Of a DNA stretch of 64,000 bases, positions 27,202-34,997 are shown piece after piece. The DNA is taken from assembly GCA_016196825.1 (NCBI GenBank), contig JACPWY010000041.1, positions 1 to 64,000 of the forward strand, in the 5' to 3' direction. Each line of letters begins with the position of its first letter. Position 1 is the stretch's first letter. A program made the translations under genes and the position numbers. The DNA is from Deltaproteobacteria bacterium (GTDB taxonomy: Bacteria > Bdellovibrionota > FAC87 > UBA2466). The notes below the pieces were generated by a model. It was not told where the DNA came from and made no database searches. It saw only the letters and a program-made list of their open reading frames with translations.

Positions 27202-27494
27202 GTACACTCTTCTCCTTCGATGCTGATTCTTCACTAGAAAAACAGATTCGGTCCGAAGCGCGCGAAGAGCTCAAACACTTTCTGAAGAAAGAGCCGGATC
27301 CGGACGCTGCCTTTCGGGGGATCTTCAATCGTCGACCGAAGACGATCCGCTGGAGCAATTACTTGCGACTCAAGATTTTGCACCGGCAGTTTTCGAAGGG
27401 CACAGTGCCCGGACTGCCAGTGATTGTGCGCTCGGCGCGCTTTCTCTACGGCCGGTACCGCAACCTCAAGAGAATGATTCCGGACAACTCATGA
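27198..27494 (+). CDS. Small basic protein of unknown function
   Basis: A 98-residue soluble protein coupled by ATGA overlaps to the thiolase before it and the glycosyltransferase after it. It is rich in Arg and Lys (FNRRPKTIRWSNYLRLKILH, GRYRNLKRMIP) and has predicted helices but no signal peptide or membrane segment. I recognise no domain. The position inside a translationally coupled operon with two enzymes argues that it is a real gene. Confidence 0.7.
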   Translation: MSTLFSFDADSSLEKQIRSEAREELKHFLKKEPDPDAAFRGIFNRRPKTIRWSNYLRLKILHRQFSKGTVPGLPVIVRSARFLYGRYRNLKRMIPDNS

Positions 27495-28621
27495 GGCATG
27501 TTCACTCCACACAAGGCATGGTGATTCACCAGTACCACTTTTCCGTCTCGCCTGGCGATGCGATCACCAACCAGATGTTTTTCATCTATCGAAGTCTACG
27601 ACAGGCCGGTATTGAGAGCCGCATTTATGCCGATCACATACGCGGGGGCCTCTCCAAGTGGGTCAATCGGTTCAATGAGGCTGAGCTTTGGAATTGCGAT
27701 CTCCTTCTTTTGCACCACTCTCACGGCAACCCCCAGCTTCAAAAGCTCCTAGGGATCGAAGTGCCCAAGGCCCTCATCTATCACAACATCACGCCGGAAC
27801 ATTTTTTCCGCCACGATCCCCACATGTGGAACCTCTGTCGGATCGGTCGCAGTCAGCTCAAGCTCATCCGTCAGGCCGTTTCGACCACCTTCGTCGATTC
27901 GCGATTTAACGGGAGGGAGCTCAAAGATCTCGGCTTCACCGACCCGATCCACTTTCCGCTTTTTGATATCGGCGTCATGATGGCGGAGGTGAGCAACAGC
28001 CAGCCCAGACGAGAGAAGGGGAAAATCAAACTCCTCTTCGTGGGCAAGATCGCTCCACACAAAAACCAGATCGCGCTTTTGCGAACGCTCTCGTACCTGC
28101 CACCCGAGTATGAGCTCACGCTGGTGGGTAGCGCCGATCCGATCTATCTCGACTATGTGAAGCTCACGGCTCGAGCGCTCGGTGTCCATTCCCGCGTCCA
28201 AATTCTCGGGAAGGTGCCGGAGAAGGACTTAAAACGAGCGTACCAGGAGTCTTGGGCCTTTTTGTCGACGAGCCTCCATGAAGGTTTCGGCGTTCCGCTC
28301 ATTGAGGCGATGGTTCATCAACTCCCCGTTTTCGCGATCAACAGTGGTGCCGTAGCTGAAACGCTCGATGACGCTGGGGTGCTGTTCAACACCGAGAAGC
28401 CGTGGGAGCTCGCTGCCGTACTCAAGACTTTCCTCGCCCACCCGGAGGCCATCAAGGCAGCTATCGCCCGGCAGAATCAGCGGCTGGAGGCCCTTCGGGC
28501 CGGCGAGAGTCAGGAACGAGTACAGACCATCTGCCGCGATCTCGTCCACCACCTGCGAGTCGTCCCCGAGTGTGATTGGAAGAAAGAGGCGGCCAACATC
28601 GCCCGTCAGCTCGAGACATGA
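27491..28621 (+). CDS. Glycosyltransferase family 4
   Basis: A 376-residue GT-B fold glycosyltransferase. The N-terminal domain carries HQYHFSVSPGDAITNQMF. The C-terminal donor domain shows KLLFVGKIAPHKNQIALL, then VQILGKVPEKDLKRAYQ, and the GT4 signature SLHEGFGVPLIEAM with the paired Glu residues near 265-275. It retains the donor sugar configuration; the substrate is not identifiable. The gene overlaps its neighbours by 4 bases on both sides, so it is part of the thiolase-Nudix operon. Confidence 0.9.
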   Translation: MRHVHSTQGMVIHQYHFSVSPGDAITNQMFFIYRSLRQAGIESRIYADHIRGGLSKWVNRFNEAELWNCDLLLLHHSHGNPQLQKLLGIEVPKALIYHNITPEHFFRHDPHMWNLCRIGRSQLKLIRQAVSTTFVDSRFNGRELKDLGFTDPIHFPLFDIGVMMAEVSNSQPRREKGKIKLLFVGKIAPHKNQIALLRTLSYLPPEYELTLVGSADPIYLDYVKLTARALGVHSRVQILGKVPEKDLKRAYQESWAFLSTSLHEGFGVPLIEAMVHQLPVFAINSGAVAETLDDAGVLFNTEKPWELAAVLKTFLAHPEAIKAAIARQNQRLEALRAGESQERVQTICRDLVHHLRVVPECDWKKEAANIARQLET

Positions 28622-29199
28622 GTGACCTGCGACAAATGCTTTCGGCCTTCGCTGAGCAGTGTCACGCCCTTTCCACCCCGCCGTACGCCAAAAGAGATCT
28701 CGCCACCGTGGAGCTTTTCCTGAAGCTACTCCAAAGCCCCCAGGATCCGTTTGTCCGCGCTAACACCTTTGGCCACTTTACGGGTTCAGCCCTCGTGGTC
28801 TCTCCCGACGGAACAGACGTCTGCCTCATCTACCATAAAAAACTTCAGAAATGGCTCCAACCCGGCGGCCACGCCGATGGCAATCGGAACCTAGATGAGG
28901 TGGCCCTCAAGGAGGTCGAGGAGGAAACGGGCCTAAGAGGGCTGATCGTATCGGAACCGGGGAGCTTAGCGCCAATGATTTTTGATCTCGATCGCCACGT
29001 CATCCCCCCGACCCCCAAAGATCCTGAGCACTACCACTACGACGTGCGTTTCCTGATAAGAGCCGACTCTTTGAAGCTGACACTGTCAGAAGAGTCCAGC
29101 GATTTGGCGTGGTTTCCGATCGCCAATGCCCGCGAGGTCAGTGCCGAAGAATCGATGCGCCGCCTCTATGACAAGCTGGAACATATGCGGGTAAGATAG
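28618..29199 (+). CDS. Nudix hydrolase
   Basis: A 193-residue protein with a complete Nudix box, GGHADGNRNLDEVALKEVEE followed by ETGL, near residue 80. The only deviation is Lys in place of the usual Arg before the first catalytic Glu. Nudix enzymes hydrolyse nucleoside diphosphates linked to another moiety using Mg2+. The N-terminal 50 residues are helical and family-unspecific. The ATG at 28618 overlaps the GT4 stop (ATGA). The substrate is unknown. Confidence 0.9.
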   Translation: MSDLRQMLSAFAEQCHALSTPPYAKRDLATVELFLKLLQSPQDPFVRANTFGHFTGSALVVSPDGTDVCLIYHKKLQKWLQPGGHADGNRNLDEVALKEVEEETGLRGLIVSEPGSLAPMIFDLDRHVIPPTPKDPEHYHYDVRFLIRADSLKLTLSEESSDLAWFPIANAREVSAEESMRRLYDKLEHMRVR

Positions 29200-29203
29200 G
29201 CAG

Positions 29204-30526
29204 ATGCGATGGTTGGGGCACCTCTTCAGCATCCCGTTGACTGCCCTCCTTTGTCTGACGATCTCCTGCGGAACCGGTTCCAGTCAAACCGGACTCGACA
29301 CCTCCTTCGGAACATCCGGCAAGACTACTCTCGATTTCAACTCCGCTGACGACGAGGCCTTCGCTATGGGTATTCAATCCACAGGAAACGTCATCATCGC
29401 TGGTCGTATGTCGAGCTCCGGGCAATACGATTTTGCGCTCGCTCGCTTGAAGACAGACGGAACGGTGGACACTACCTTCGGCACAGCCGGTAAGACCACA
29501 ACCGATTTTTCGGGTGGCAACGACACGATCTATTCCCTCGCAATCCTTTCGGACGACACGATCATCGTCGCAGGCACCGCCAGCGGGGGCTCGGCCTCGA
29601 CCTTTGCCCTGGCAAAGTACAGCAAAGACGGTATCCTCGACAGCACCTTTGGCACGAGCGGCAAGGTCTCGCTTCCCATCGGTTCGACTCAGGATGAGAT
29701 TCGGTCCATCGCGATCACGAGCACTGGGAAAATAGTGGCGGCGGGTTTTTCGAAGTCGGGCTCGCGCTTTAAAGTGGCCGTCGTGCGCCTGAGCTCGACC
29801 GGCTCGCTCGACACTGATTTCAACACAACTGGAAAAAACACCTATTTCATTGGCTCCGGCGACGACAAGGCCCTGGCACTCACGCTTCAATCGGATGGAA
29901 AGGCCGTCATCGCCGGCTCGACAGTGACCAACACGAGCACACTCACAAGCCAGATGTTCGTCTCCCGCCTTTCCACAGATGGCACTCTCGACGCCAACTA
30001 CGGATCCGCGGGAACCTTTTCCATTTCCAACTCTACCCAATCGGGCCTAAAGGATGTGGCCACCGGCGTGAGCGTGCTCTCAAGCGGTGGCATTATCGTT
30101 TCCGGCACCAGCGACAACGGCACAGCTCCGAAGCTGCTGCTCGCCAAGTCCACCTCGGCCGGGGCGCTTGATACAACCTTCAATTCGAATGGACTTCTTG
30201 CCACGACTCTCAACACGGTTTCAGCCACCTCGACGACATTGAGCTATGTGCAGAGCGAGGGAACCTGCCAGGCCTCTCAGTCTAATGGCTATGTGATTGC
30301 GGGCGGCATCCTCACCACAAGCGCCGGCACCGACTTCGGCCTTTTGCGCGTGAACCCGCAGGGCTCAGCCGATCTCTCTTTCGGCACCTACGGTTTGCAG
30401 AGTTTGGATTTCGGATCCAATGATGAGCCCCGCGCGGTCGTCACGACCGGCTCGGCTGTCTTTGTGGTGGGAAAGGCCTATAACGGCGCGAATTACGATT
30501 TTGCGATCGCCAAATACTATCAGTAG
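29204..30526 (+). CDS. Delta-60 repeat lipoprotein
   Basis: A 440-residue exported protein. The signal peptide ends in ISC followed by GTG, a lipobox-like site near residue 25. The rest is a run of about seven delta-60 repeats, each with the pattern DFALARLKTDGTVDTTFGTAGK, quoted here in part as FALARLKTDGTVDTTFG and FALAKYSKDGILDSTFG. These repeats fold as beta-rich, propeller-like surface domains of unknown ligand. Codon use and repeats look intact. The stop overlaps that of the convergent gene by 7 bases. Confidence 0.85.
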   Translation: MRWLGHLFSIPLTALLCLTISCGTGSSQTGLDTSFGTSGKTTLDFNSADDEAFAMGIQSTGNVIIAGRMSSSGQYDFALARLKTDGTVDTTFGTAGKTTTDFSGGNDTIYSLAILSDDTIIVAGTASGGSASTFALAKYSKDGILDSTFGTSGKVSLPIGSTQDEIRSIAITSTGKIVAAGFSKSGSRFKVAVVRLSSTGSLDTDFNTTGKNTYFIGSGDDKALALTLQSDGKAVIAGSTVTNTSTLTSQMFVSRLSTDGTLDANYGSAGTFSISNSTQSGLKDVATGVSVLSSGGIIVSGTSDNGTAPKLLLAKSTSAGALDTTFNSNGLLATTLNTVSATSTTLSYVQSEGTCQASQSNGYVIAGGILTTSAGTDFGLLRVNPQGSADLSFGTYGLQSLDFGSNDEPRAVVTTGSAVFVVGKAYNGANYDFAIAKYYQ

Positions 30527-31650
30527 CCCGATCGCCACTGACTGAAATTGCGGTATTCCCCGCGAGCGATCTGGAAGATGTTTCGTTTAAACGGGCTCTG
30601 AATTCCGATGCTCATGAGTTCATTGCGGCCTAGGAATTGGCCCGGCTCGAGCGTCCCGCCTGCCTGCGTGAAAAGATTGGAGAGAAACTGGGAACCTGAA
30701 GGCGGAGTCACCACCACTTGAGGGGGTAAAGCCCCAAACTTCGCGGTACCCGAGGCCTTTGCATTGCCCACCGCCTGGGCGCCGATCGCAGCCGGATCGC
30801 TGAGTCCAGTGCCTGATGGAGAAGAGCCGGCCACGCCGCGAAGGGCCTCGTCCCCACCATGAGAAGACGTGAGCGCCGCAACGGCTGCCCCATGAGATTT
30901 CGCCAACTCATCGGCGACGAGATTCAGCGCCCCTTCCGCCTTCCCTTGAGCGAGTGTCTCGGAAGAAACACCCAGGGCACGAGCCACATTCTCTTCCGTG
31001 GCATTGGCGCCATTATTTGAGAGCATCTCATTCGCAAACTGTTCAGGATTCGTGCCGGCGCGCTCCAGCGCCTGTCGTAGGTCGGGCGTCAGAAACTTGT
31101 CTTTCAAACCCTGGTTAAAGGCCGCGTTGTTGGCAGCGCTGCTCGAGGAGGCGGTCTTTCCCTGTTCTTCGTTGAAGCGAAGGGCCTGTTCGGCGGCTTT
31201 GTTCTGCTGAGAGGCTGAGTTCGAGGCAGCGCCCTGAGCCAATTCGATCGCGCCGTTCGTCACAAGAATAATCCCAGCCACCATCACAGGGATAATGGGA
31301 ACGGGAATCATCGGAGCCCCAGATGAAATCATCGCGGTGCCAGCCGCGATGGCCGCATTGGCTCCGTTCGCTGCATCCTGTTTCGACTCTTTGGCTTTGT
31401 CGGCGCGCCCATCCTGCCCACTCAGGACCGCGCCAATGGAATTGGGGTCCGTCCTCACGCCATTGAAAACGCCACCGGCGATACCGGATCCGCCCAGACT
31501 GGGGGAACCGCCCGCCTGATTGAACTGAGCCGGGGAACTCGAGCCTCCCTGATACACCGTCTGCCCAGCAAAGGGATTGGACGCACCATTGGTCTCCGCA
31601 GCGGAGAAAGTACCCGCGACAGCTAAAATGAACAGGAAATAGGCACGCAT
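30520..31650 (-). CDS. Exported Ala/Gly/Ser-rich protein with transmembrane segment
   Basis: A 376-residue protein opening with a signal peptide (MRAYFLFILAVAGTFSAA). A low-complexity Gly/Ser/Asn region follows. Near residue 120 there is a hydrophobic stretch, PMIPVPIIPVMVAGIILVT, then a Gln/Ala/Asn-rich helical part. No domain is recognised. Starts at 31650 and 31659 are both possible and neither has a convincing ribosome binding site. Its stop lies within the stop region of the convergent delta-60 gene. Confidence 0.6.
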   Translation of the reverse strand: MRAYFLFILAVAGTFSAAETNGASNPFAGQTVYQGGSSSPAQFNQAGGSPSLGGSGIAGGVFNGVRTDPNSIGAVLSGQDGRADKAKESKQDAANGANAAIAAGTAMISSGAPMIPVPIIPVMVAGIILVTNGAIELAQGAASNSASQQNKAAEQALRFNEEQGKTASSSSAANNAAFNQGLKDKFLTPDLRQALERAGTNPEQFANEMLSNNGANATEENVARALGVSSETLAQGKAEGALNLVADELAKSHGAAVAALTSSHGGDEALRGVAGSSPSGTGLSDPAAIGAQAVGNAKASGTAKFGALPPQVVVTPPSGSQFLSNLFTQAGGTLEPGQFLGRNELMSIGIQSPFKRNIFQIARGEYRNFSQWRSGY

Positions 31651-31685
31651 TGCACACATTAAGAATGCAATCCACAGGCCTGGAC

Positions 31686-31706
31686 TCGTGCCTCAACCAG
31701 GCACGA
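31686..31706. repeat. Perfect hairpin repeat, 8-bp arms
   Basis: TCGTGCCT at 31686-31693 and AGGCACGA at 31699-31706 with a 5-base loop. It is in the 145-base divergent region between an exported protein and a DUF4143 ATPase. No T-run follows, so an operator or RNA hairpin is likelier than a terminator. Confidence 0.5.
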
Positions 31707-31730
31707 TCCCCAAGCCCCAAGTGTTCAAGC

Positions 31731-31748
31731 TTTGGACAGGCGTCCAAA
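31731..31748. repeat. Perfect palindrome, 7-bp arms
   Basis: TTTGGAC at 31731-31737 and GTCCAAA at 31742-31748 with spacer AGGC. It lies between the 31686 hairpin and the 31780 inverted repeat. Likely a protein binding site, because it is short-spaced and has no T-run. Confidence 0.45.
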
Positions 31749-31779
31749 ATCGATTCGATAGGCATACAAAGTGAATACT

Positions 31780-31812
31780 ATATGCTCATATTTACATGTA
31801 TAATGAGCATAT
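31780..31812. promoter_or_regulatory. Inverted repeat over the DUF4143 gene start (operator candidate)
   Basis: ATATGCTCAT at 31780-31789 and ATGAGCATAT at 31803-31812, perfect 10-bp arms 13 bases apart. The right arm covers the start-codon region of the ATPase gene (ATG at 31796 and 31811). Such placement suits repression of transcription or translation. Confidence 0.55.
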
Positions 31813-32953
31813 GCTGCCCCGATTGATTTCGACCTCCATCAAAAGCACACGGAAGTCCGTGCTTCTCCTGGGGCCTCGGCAGGTCGGAAAATCGACCCTG
31901 ATCCAGAGTCTCAAGCCCGATATCACGCTCAATCTTGCGAATCTCGATACTTTCCTGAGAGTGACCTCCAATCCTTCGGAGCTTCAGGATCGGCTTGAAG
32001 CCTCATCCGCCCGATCCGTTTTTATTGATGAGGTCCAGAAATATCCGCCGCTCCTCAACTCGATTCAGGCCCTCTTGGATGAGAAAAAGGAACTGAAGTT
32101 TTTCCTCACGGGATCCAGCGCCAGAAAGCTCAAGCGAGGCCGCGCGAACCTCTTGCCCGGGCGAGTGATCAATTTTCACTTGGGGCCGCTGATAGCTGGC
32201 GAATTGGATTACCGCGCCGATGAGGAGGCCCTGCTCAGATTCGGGGGCCTTCCCGAAATCTACCTAGAAAAGACTGAAATTGTGAGGAAGCAGATTCTCC
32301 GTTCTTACTTTGCCAATTATATTCAGGAAGAGATTAAGGCTGAGGCACTCGTGAGAAATATCGACGCCTTTTCTCGCGCCATTCCATTTGTCATCTCAAA
32401 CGCGGGCAAGTTTGTTGATTATTCCAAACTGGCCAAGCAATCGAAGATCTCGCGTCATGCGCTCAGCCGATTTTATGAAATCTTCGAGGACACTCTCATC
32501 GGCAACCGTCTGTGGCCAGACGATCGCCTTCTGGAAAAGGCCGACCTGATCAAACACCCGAAGTTCTTTGTTTTTGACAACGGAATCTACAACGCTCTAG
32601 TGGGCAGTTTCGACGCTAGCGAAGATCGCAAAGGGATCCTCTTTGAGCAACTCCTCTATAACCAACTGCTTCATTCCGCGTGGGCGAGGGATCAAGAGAT
32701 CAAGATCGCAAGCTTTCGAACCCGTGGCGGTCTCGAAGCAGATTTCATCGTCACGCTCGAAGGCTCGCGCTATTGCATCGAGGTGAAAGGCGCTCGGAAT
32801 CTCACAACTTCCGACACCGACAGCATCAAGAAGGTGGCAACGTATGAAAAGGGCCTCACGCCCATGGTCGCCTACCTCGGAAAAGACTCCCGCAAGCTCA
32901 ATGGCGTGGCCTGCCACCCCTGGCAAAAGCTCCTCAAGGAGCTAGGGCTATAG
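31796..32953 (+). CDS. AAA ATPase with C-terminal DUF4143
   Basis: A 385-residue AAA_14/DUF4143 protein (380 if the ATG at 31811 is used, which fits its paralogue better). Walker A is GPRQVGKSTL near residue 27 and Walker B is FIDEVQKYP, followed by FFLTGSSARKL with the sensor. The C-terminal domain has a PD-(D/E)XK-like core, GGLEADFIV then YCIEVKG. The family's role is not established; members are widespread, patchy and often laterally acquired. A paralogue lies at 38086. The start region is covered by a perfect inverted repeat. Confidence 0.9.
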   Translation: MYNEHMLPRLISTSIKSTRKSVLLLGPRQVGKSTLIQSLKPDITLNLANLDTFLRVTSNPSELQDRLEASSARSVFIDEVQKYPPLLNSIQALLDEKKELKFFLTGSSARKLKRGRANLLPGRVINFHLGPLIAGELDYRADEEALLRFGGLPEIYLEKTEIVRKQILRSYFANYIQEEIKAEALVRNIDAFSRAIPFVISNAGKFVDYSKLAKQSKISRHALSRFYEIFEDTLIGNRLWPDDRLLEKADLIKHPKFFVFDNGIYNALVGSFDASEDRKGILFEQLLYNQLLHSAWARDQEIKIASFRTRGGLEADFIVTLEGSRYCIEVKGARNLTTSDTDSIKKVATYEKGLTPMVAYLGKDSRKLNGVACHPWQKLLKELGL

Positions 32954-32995
32954 GGCTATTCCAATCCCGAATTTTAAGGCGGACCAGGAACGCAC

Positions 32996-33025
32996 TTGAT
33001 CCCTTCATTCGATTCGCGGTATGTA
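32996..33025 (+). promoter_or_regulatory. Promoter with TTGATC-N18-TATGTA
   Basis: TTGATC at 32996-33001, 18-base spacer ending in CGCGG, TATGTA at 33020-33025. The predicted start is near 33032, only about 5 bases before the ATG at 33037, which has no ribosome binding site. The message may be leaderless. The same box architecture recurs at 40337-40366. Confidence 0.55.
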
Positions 33026-33036
33026 AGCGCCCTCTC

Positions 33037-33834
33037 ATGAAACCCGCGCTCCTCATGGCCTGTTTGAAGGCCTCCCTGGCACTCGCCGCTCCGACTCTTC
33101 ACGACCGGGTCCGACAGGTGGCCCTAGCGGTCCCCAATACGATCGAAGCGCCGAGCAGAGACCCGAACGAGCTTTATGAACAGGTCTTCGAAGCAATGCT
33201 AACAGGCCTTACCTATCGACAGGCCCGAGAGCTCAAAAAGGTAGAGGGGAATACCAACGTCAACTCCCAAAGAGGCGGCGTCCCGATCCCGTATTTCGAC
33301 GCGGGTATTCACTACCCGACAGGCCAACTCTCCATGCAGGTCCCGAAGGAGTTCATAGGAACGCCCGGTCAGGCCTGGATGAAGCTTCACGAACTCGCTC
33401 ACTATAGACTGGCCCTGCTCATCGGACTCAAAGACTTCGTCATCGATGCGAACCAACTCGATAATCTCGCACTGGTCCGCTATTTCATGGACTCGGAAGA
33501 CCACTCCTATCGCTGGGAATGGCTCTATCTCCACAATCTTTCAAGACCGGTGCAGGAACTGCTCTTGAGTCAGCTCCACCAACACGTGCGCAACACCGGC
33601 GATATCACCAGCCTTCTCATGGAAAATGTCATCCGGGCCTCTCGCCTCCCGCGCAGCCAATATCTCGCCAAACAGCGAGCCTCCGATCGCGAAGGCAGCC
33701 GCCACGGCTACACGCTAGGACTCACCGAAAGGGCGATTGAACAATGGTTTCGCAGACGCGCCCAGGATTGTGGAAAGCTGCTCTCCGGCCTGCGGTCGAT
33801 TTTCTGGGGGAACACACGGGACGATTCGAAGTAG
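33037..33834 (+). CDS. Exported HExxH protein, putative zinc peptidase
   Basis: A 265-residue exported protein. The signal peptide covers about residues 1-18. Near residue 118 it reads MKLHELAHYRLALL, giving a zincin HExxH motif (H118, E119, H122). A downstream DSEDHSYRWEW could supply the third ligand as Glu. The strand before the motif (QLSMQVPKEFIG) is consistent with a zincin edge strand. I do not recognise the family, so peptidase activity is inference from one motif. No ribosome binding site is visible. Confidence 0.65.
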   Translation: MKPALLMACLKASLALAAPTLHDRVRQVALAVPNTIEAPSRDPNELYEQVFEAMLTGLTYRQARELKKVEGNTNVNSQRGGVPIPYFDAGIHYPTGQLSMQVPKEFIGTPGQAWMKLHELAHYRLALLIGLKDFVIDANQLDNLALVRYFMDSEDHSYRWEWLYLHNLSRPVQELLLSQLHQHVRNTGDITSLLMENVIRASRLPRSQYLAKQRASDREGSRHGYTLGLTERAIEQWFRRRAQDCGKLLSGLRSIFWGNTRDDSK

Positions 33835-33901
33835 TCGAAGCGTCCGAGGCCGGGATCCACCTCAGCCTCGGACACCACCCCCAAAGCACTCGACCGGATC
33901 G

Positions 33902-34150
33902 TCAGGTGACGCAACCTTCGAAAATACAGACAGCGTGGAATTGCAGGCAGGACGACCGTGCCAGCACCACGGCCTTATCGTAGGCTCCTGATTGGCCGGT
34001 GTACCGGTGGCTGCCATCCTCACTGATGTAGGAGCAAGAATATTGTATCTGAATGGGGCGTTCCTCGCCGAAGGAGATCACCTTCGTCGTCGGGACGTCG
34101 GCAAATGACGCCGAGGCCACGAATATCAAAGCGAACAACATAGTTTTCAC
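33902..34150 (-). CDS. Small exported protein (82 aa), palindrome-controlled
   Basis: An 82-residue protein starting at GTG 34150 with GGGG six bases upstream; a start at ATG 34141 is also possible. The signal peptide is KTMLFALIFVASASFA. The mature part has four Cys (QYSCSYIS, SSCLQFHAVCIFEGC), probably two disulfides. A much longer frame runs upstream, but it is the antisense-frame shadow of the next gene. Its promoter (TTGGAC-N18-TAGGGT) carries the TGTTTC-N7-GAAACA palindrome. No family recognised. Confidence 0.65.
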   Translation of the reverse strand: MKTMLFALIFVASASFADVPTTKVISFGEERPIQIQYSCSYISEDGSHRYTGQSGAYDKAVVLARSSCLQFHAVCIFEGCVT

Positions 34151-34172
34151 AGGAAACCCCTTTGTTGGAGTC

Positions 34173-34202
34173 ACCCTACGAAATGTGCCGTGGCCTGTCC
34201 AA
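34173..34202 (-). promoter_or_regulatory. Promoter A, TTGGAC-N18-TAGGGT
   Basis: Minus-strand -35 TTGGAC (34202-34197) and -10 TAGGGT (34178-34173), 18 bases apart. The -10 box is poor, which suits an activator-dependent promoter. The predicted start is near 34166. The palindrome at 34219-34237 lies 16 bases upstream of the -35 box. Confidence 0.5.
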
Positions 34203-34218
34203 ATTAAATAACGAAAAG

Positions 34219-34237
34219 TGTTTCCCCCGTTGAAACA
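34219..34237. promoter_or_regulatory. TGTTTC-N7-GAAACA palindrome, site A
   Basis: Perfect 6-7-6 palindrome with spacer CCCCGTT, centred at about -62 from the predicted start of the 33902-34150 gene. Identical arms and spacing occur at 34937 and 40304. It probably binds a dimeric activator. Confidence 0.7.
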
Positions 34238-34256
34238 AATCGCGACCGTAGGATTC

Positions 34257-34874
34257 CTATCGAATAATGTTGACGATGGACCGACTACAAACCACGGCAA
34301 GCTTGAAGTCCTGCCGAAATGTGCGGGGATCGCCCGGAAAGTCAGGATTGAAGGCCCACGCCTGTTGCTTGAGCTCGACGTCGCCCGTCCAGATTTCGGG
34401 ATACCCACCGTGCTCGAGGGCCTTGAGATGATCGCCCATCGGCGATGTGCCATTGAGATAGACGAAATTGGATCGAAGACTCTCGAGGGAAACCAGACGC
34501 GCGCGGAGTTGAGCACAGGCCTCTTCGGCCTTCCACCAAGACATCTTTCCAGGAACAAAATAGAAAGCGCTCGTCCCTTCCTCGTTTCTCCACGGCCCAT
34601 AATCTGGGCTTGATTGAAGGGTTGCCAAGCAGACAAAGTCTCCATAGCAATGGGCACGCCAGAGATGATTCTGATAGCTGGCCTGGCAGAGCCCGGAATG
34701 CTCCACGTACGCAGGAGAATTCCCTTCCTGACAGTGGGACCTGGCGTCACTCCACAGAGCGCTTCGGGCATCATCAAACGCCAAATACTCGGCGACAGAG
34801 GACGTCGCCCAGCCATCAGCCCGAAACGTTTGAGACGCCTGCACTAAATTCAAGACCAGCAAGAAGAATAACAT
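34257..34874 (-). CDS. Exported C-type-lectin-like protein
   Basis: A 205-residue exported protein. The ATG at 34874 has GGGGG five bases upstream and opens MLFFLLVLNLVQAS; a GTG at 34880 is the alternative. The C-terminal 110 residues look like a C-type-lectin-like fold: SAFYFVPGKMSWWKAEEACA, then RLVSLESLRSNFVY, then EIWTGDVELK and a closing LAVVCSR with paired Cys. Ligand (sugar, protein or ice) cannot be predicted. Promoter B carries the shared palindrome. Confidence 0.75.
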   Translation of the reverse strand: MLFFLLVLNLVQASQTFRADGWATSSVAEYLAFDDARSALWSDARSHCQEGNSPAYVEHSGLCQASYQNHLWRAHCYGDFVCLATLQSSPDYGPWRNEEGTSAFYFVPGKMSWWKAEEACAQLRARLVSLESLRSNFVYLNGTSPMGDHLKALEHGGYPEIWTGDVELKQQAWAFNPDFPGDPRTFRQDFKLAVVCSRSIVNIIR

Positions 34875-34890
34875 TCGCACCCCCGCAAAT

Positions 34891-34920
34891 ATCTTAGAGC
34901 CATTCCATTCGGAATGTGAT
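34891..34920 (-). promoter_or_regulatory. Promoter B, ATCACA-N18-TAAGAT
   Basis: Minus-strand -35 ATCACA (34920-34915) and -10 TAAGAT (34896-34891) with an 18-base spacer; the predicted start is near 34884. The palindrome at 34937-34955 is again exactly 16 bases upstream of the -35 box, as at promoter A. Confidence 0.5.
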
Positions 34921-34936
34921 GCCCATCATTAATCAG

Positions 34937-34955
34937 TGTTTCAGCCATTGAAACA
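34937..34955. promoter_or_regulatory. TGTTTC-N7-GAAACA palindrome, site B
   Basis: Perfect palindrome with spacer AGCCATT, centre about -62 from the predicted start of the lectin-like gene. Flanking AA follows the right arm, as at sites A and C. Confidence 0.7.
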
Positions 34956-34997
34956 AAGATTGATCGCTCAATTGCCGAGAGTCAATGCCCGACGGGC

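Noticed and set aside
31666-31681. AGGCCT-N5-TTGCA as sigma-54 promoter of the gene at 31650
   Set aside because: GG/GC spacing fits, but three of six -24 bases differ and the predicted start would leave only 5 leader bases without a ribosome binding site.
34151-34816. Upstream part of the 304-codon minus frame ending at 33902
   Set aside because: It overlaps the lectin-like gene in another frame. Only the last 82 codons, which begin with a signal peptide, are protein-like.
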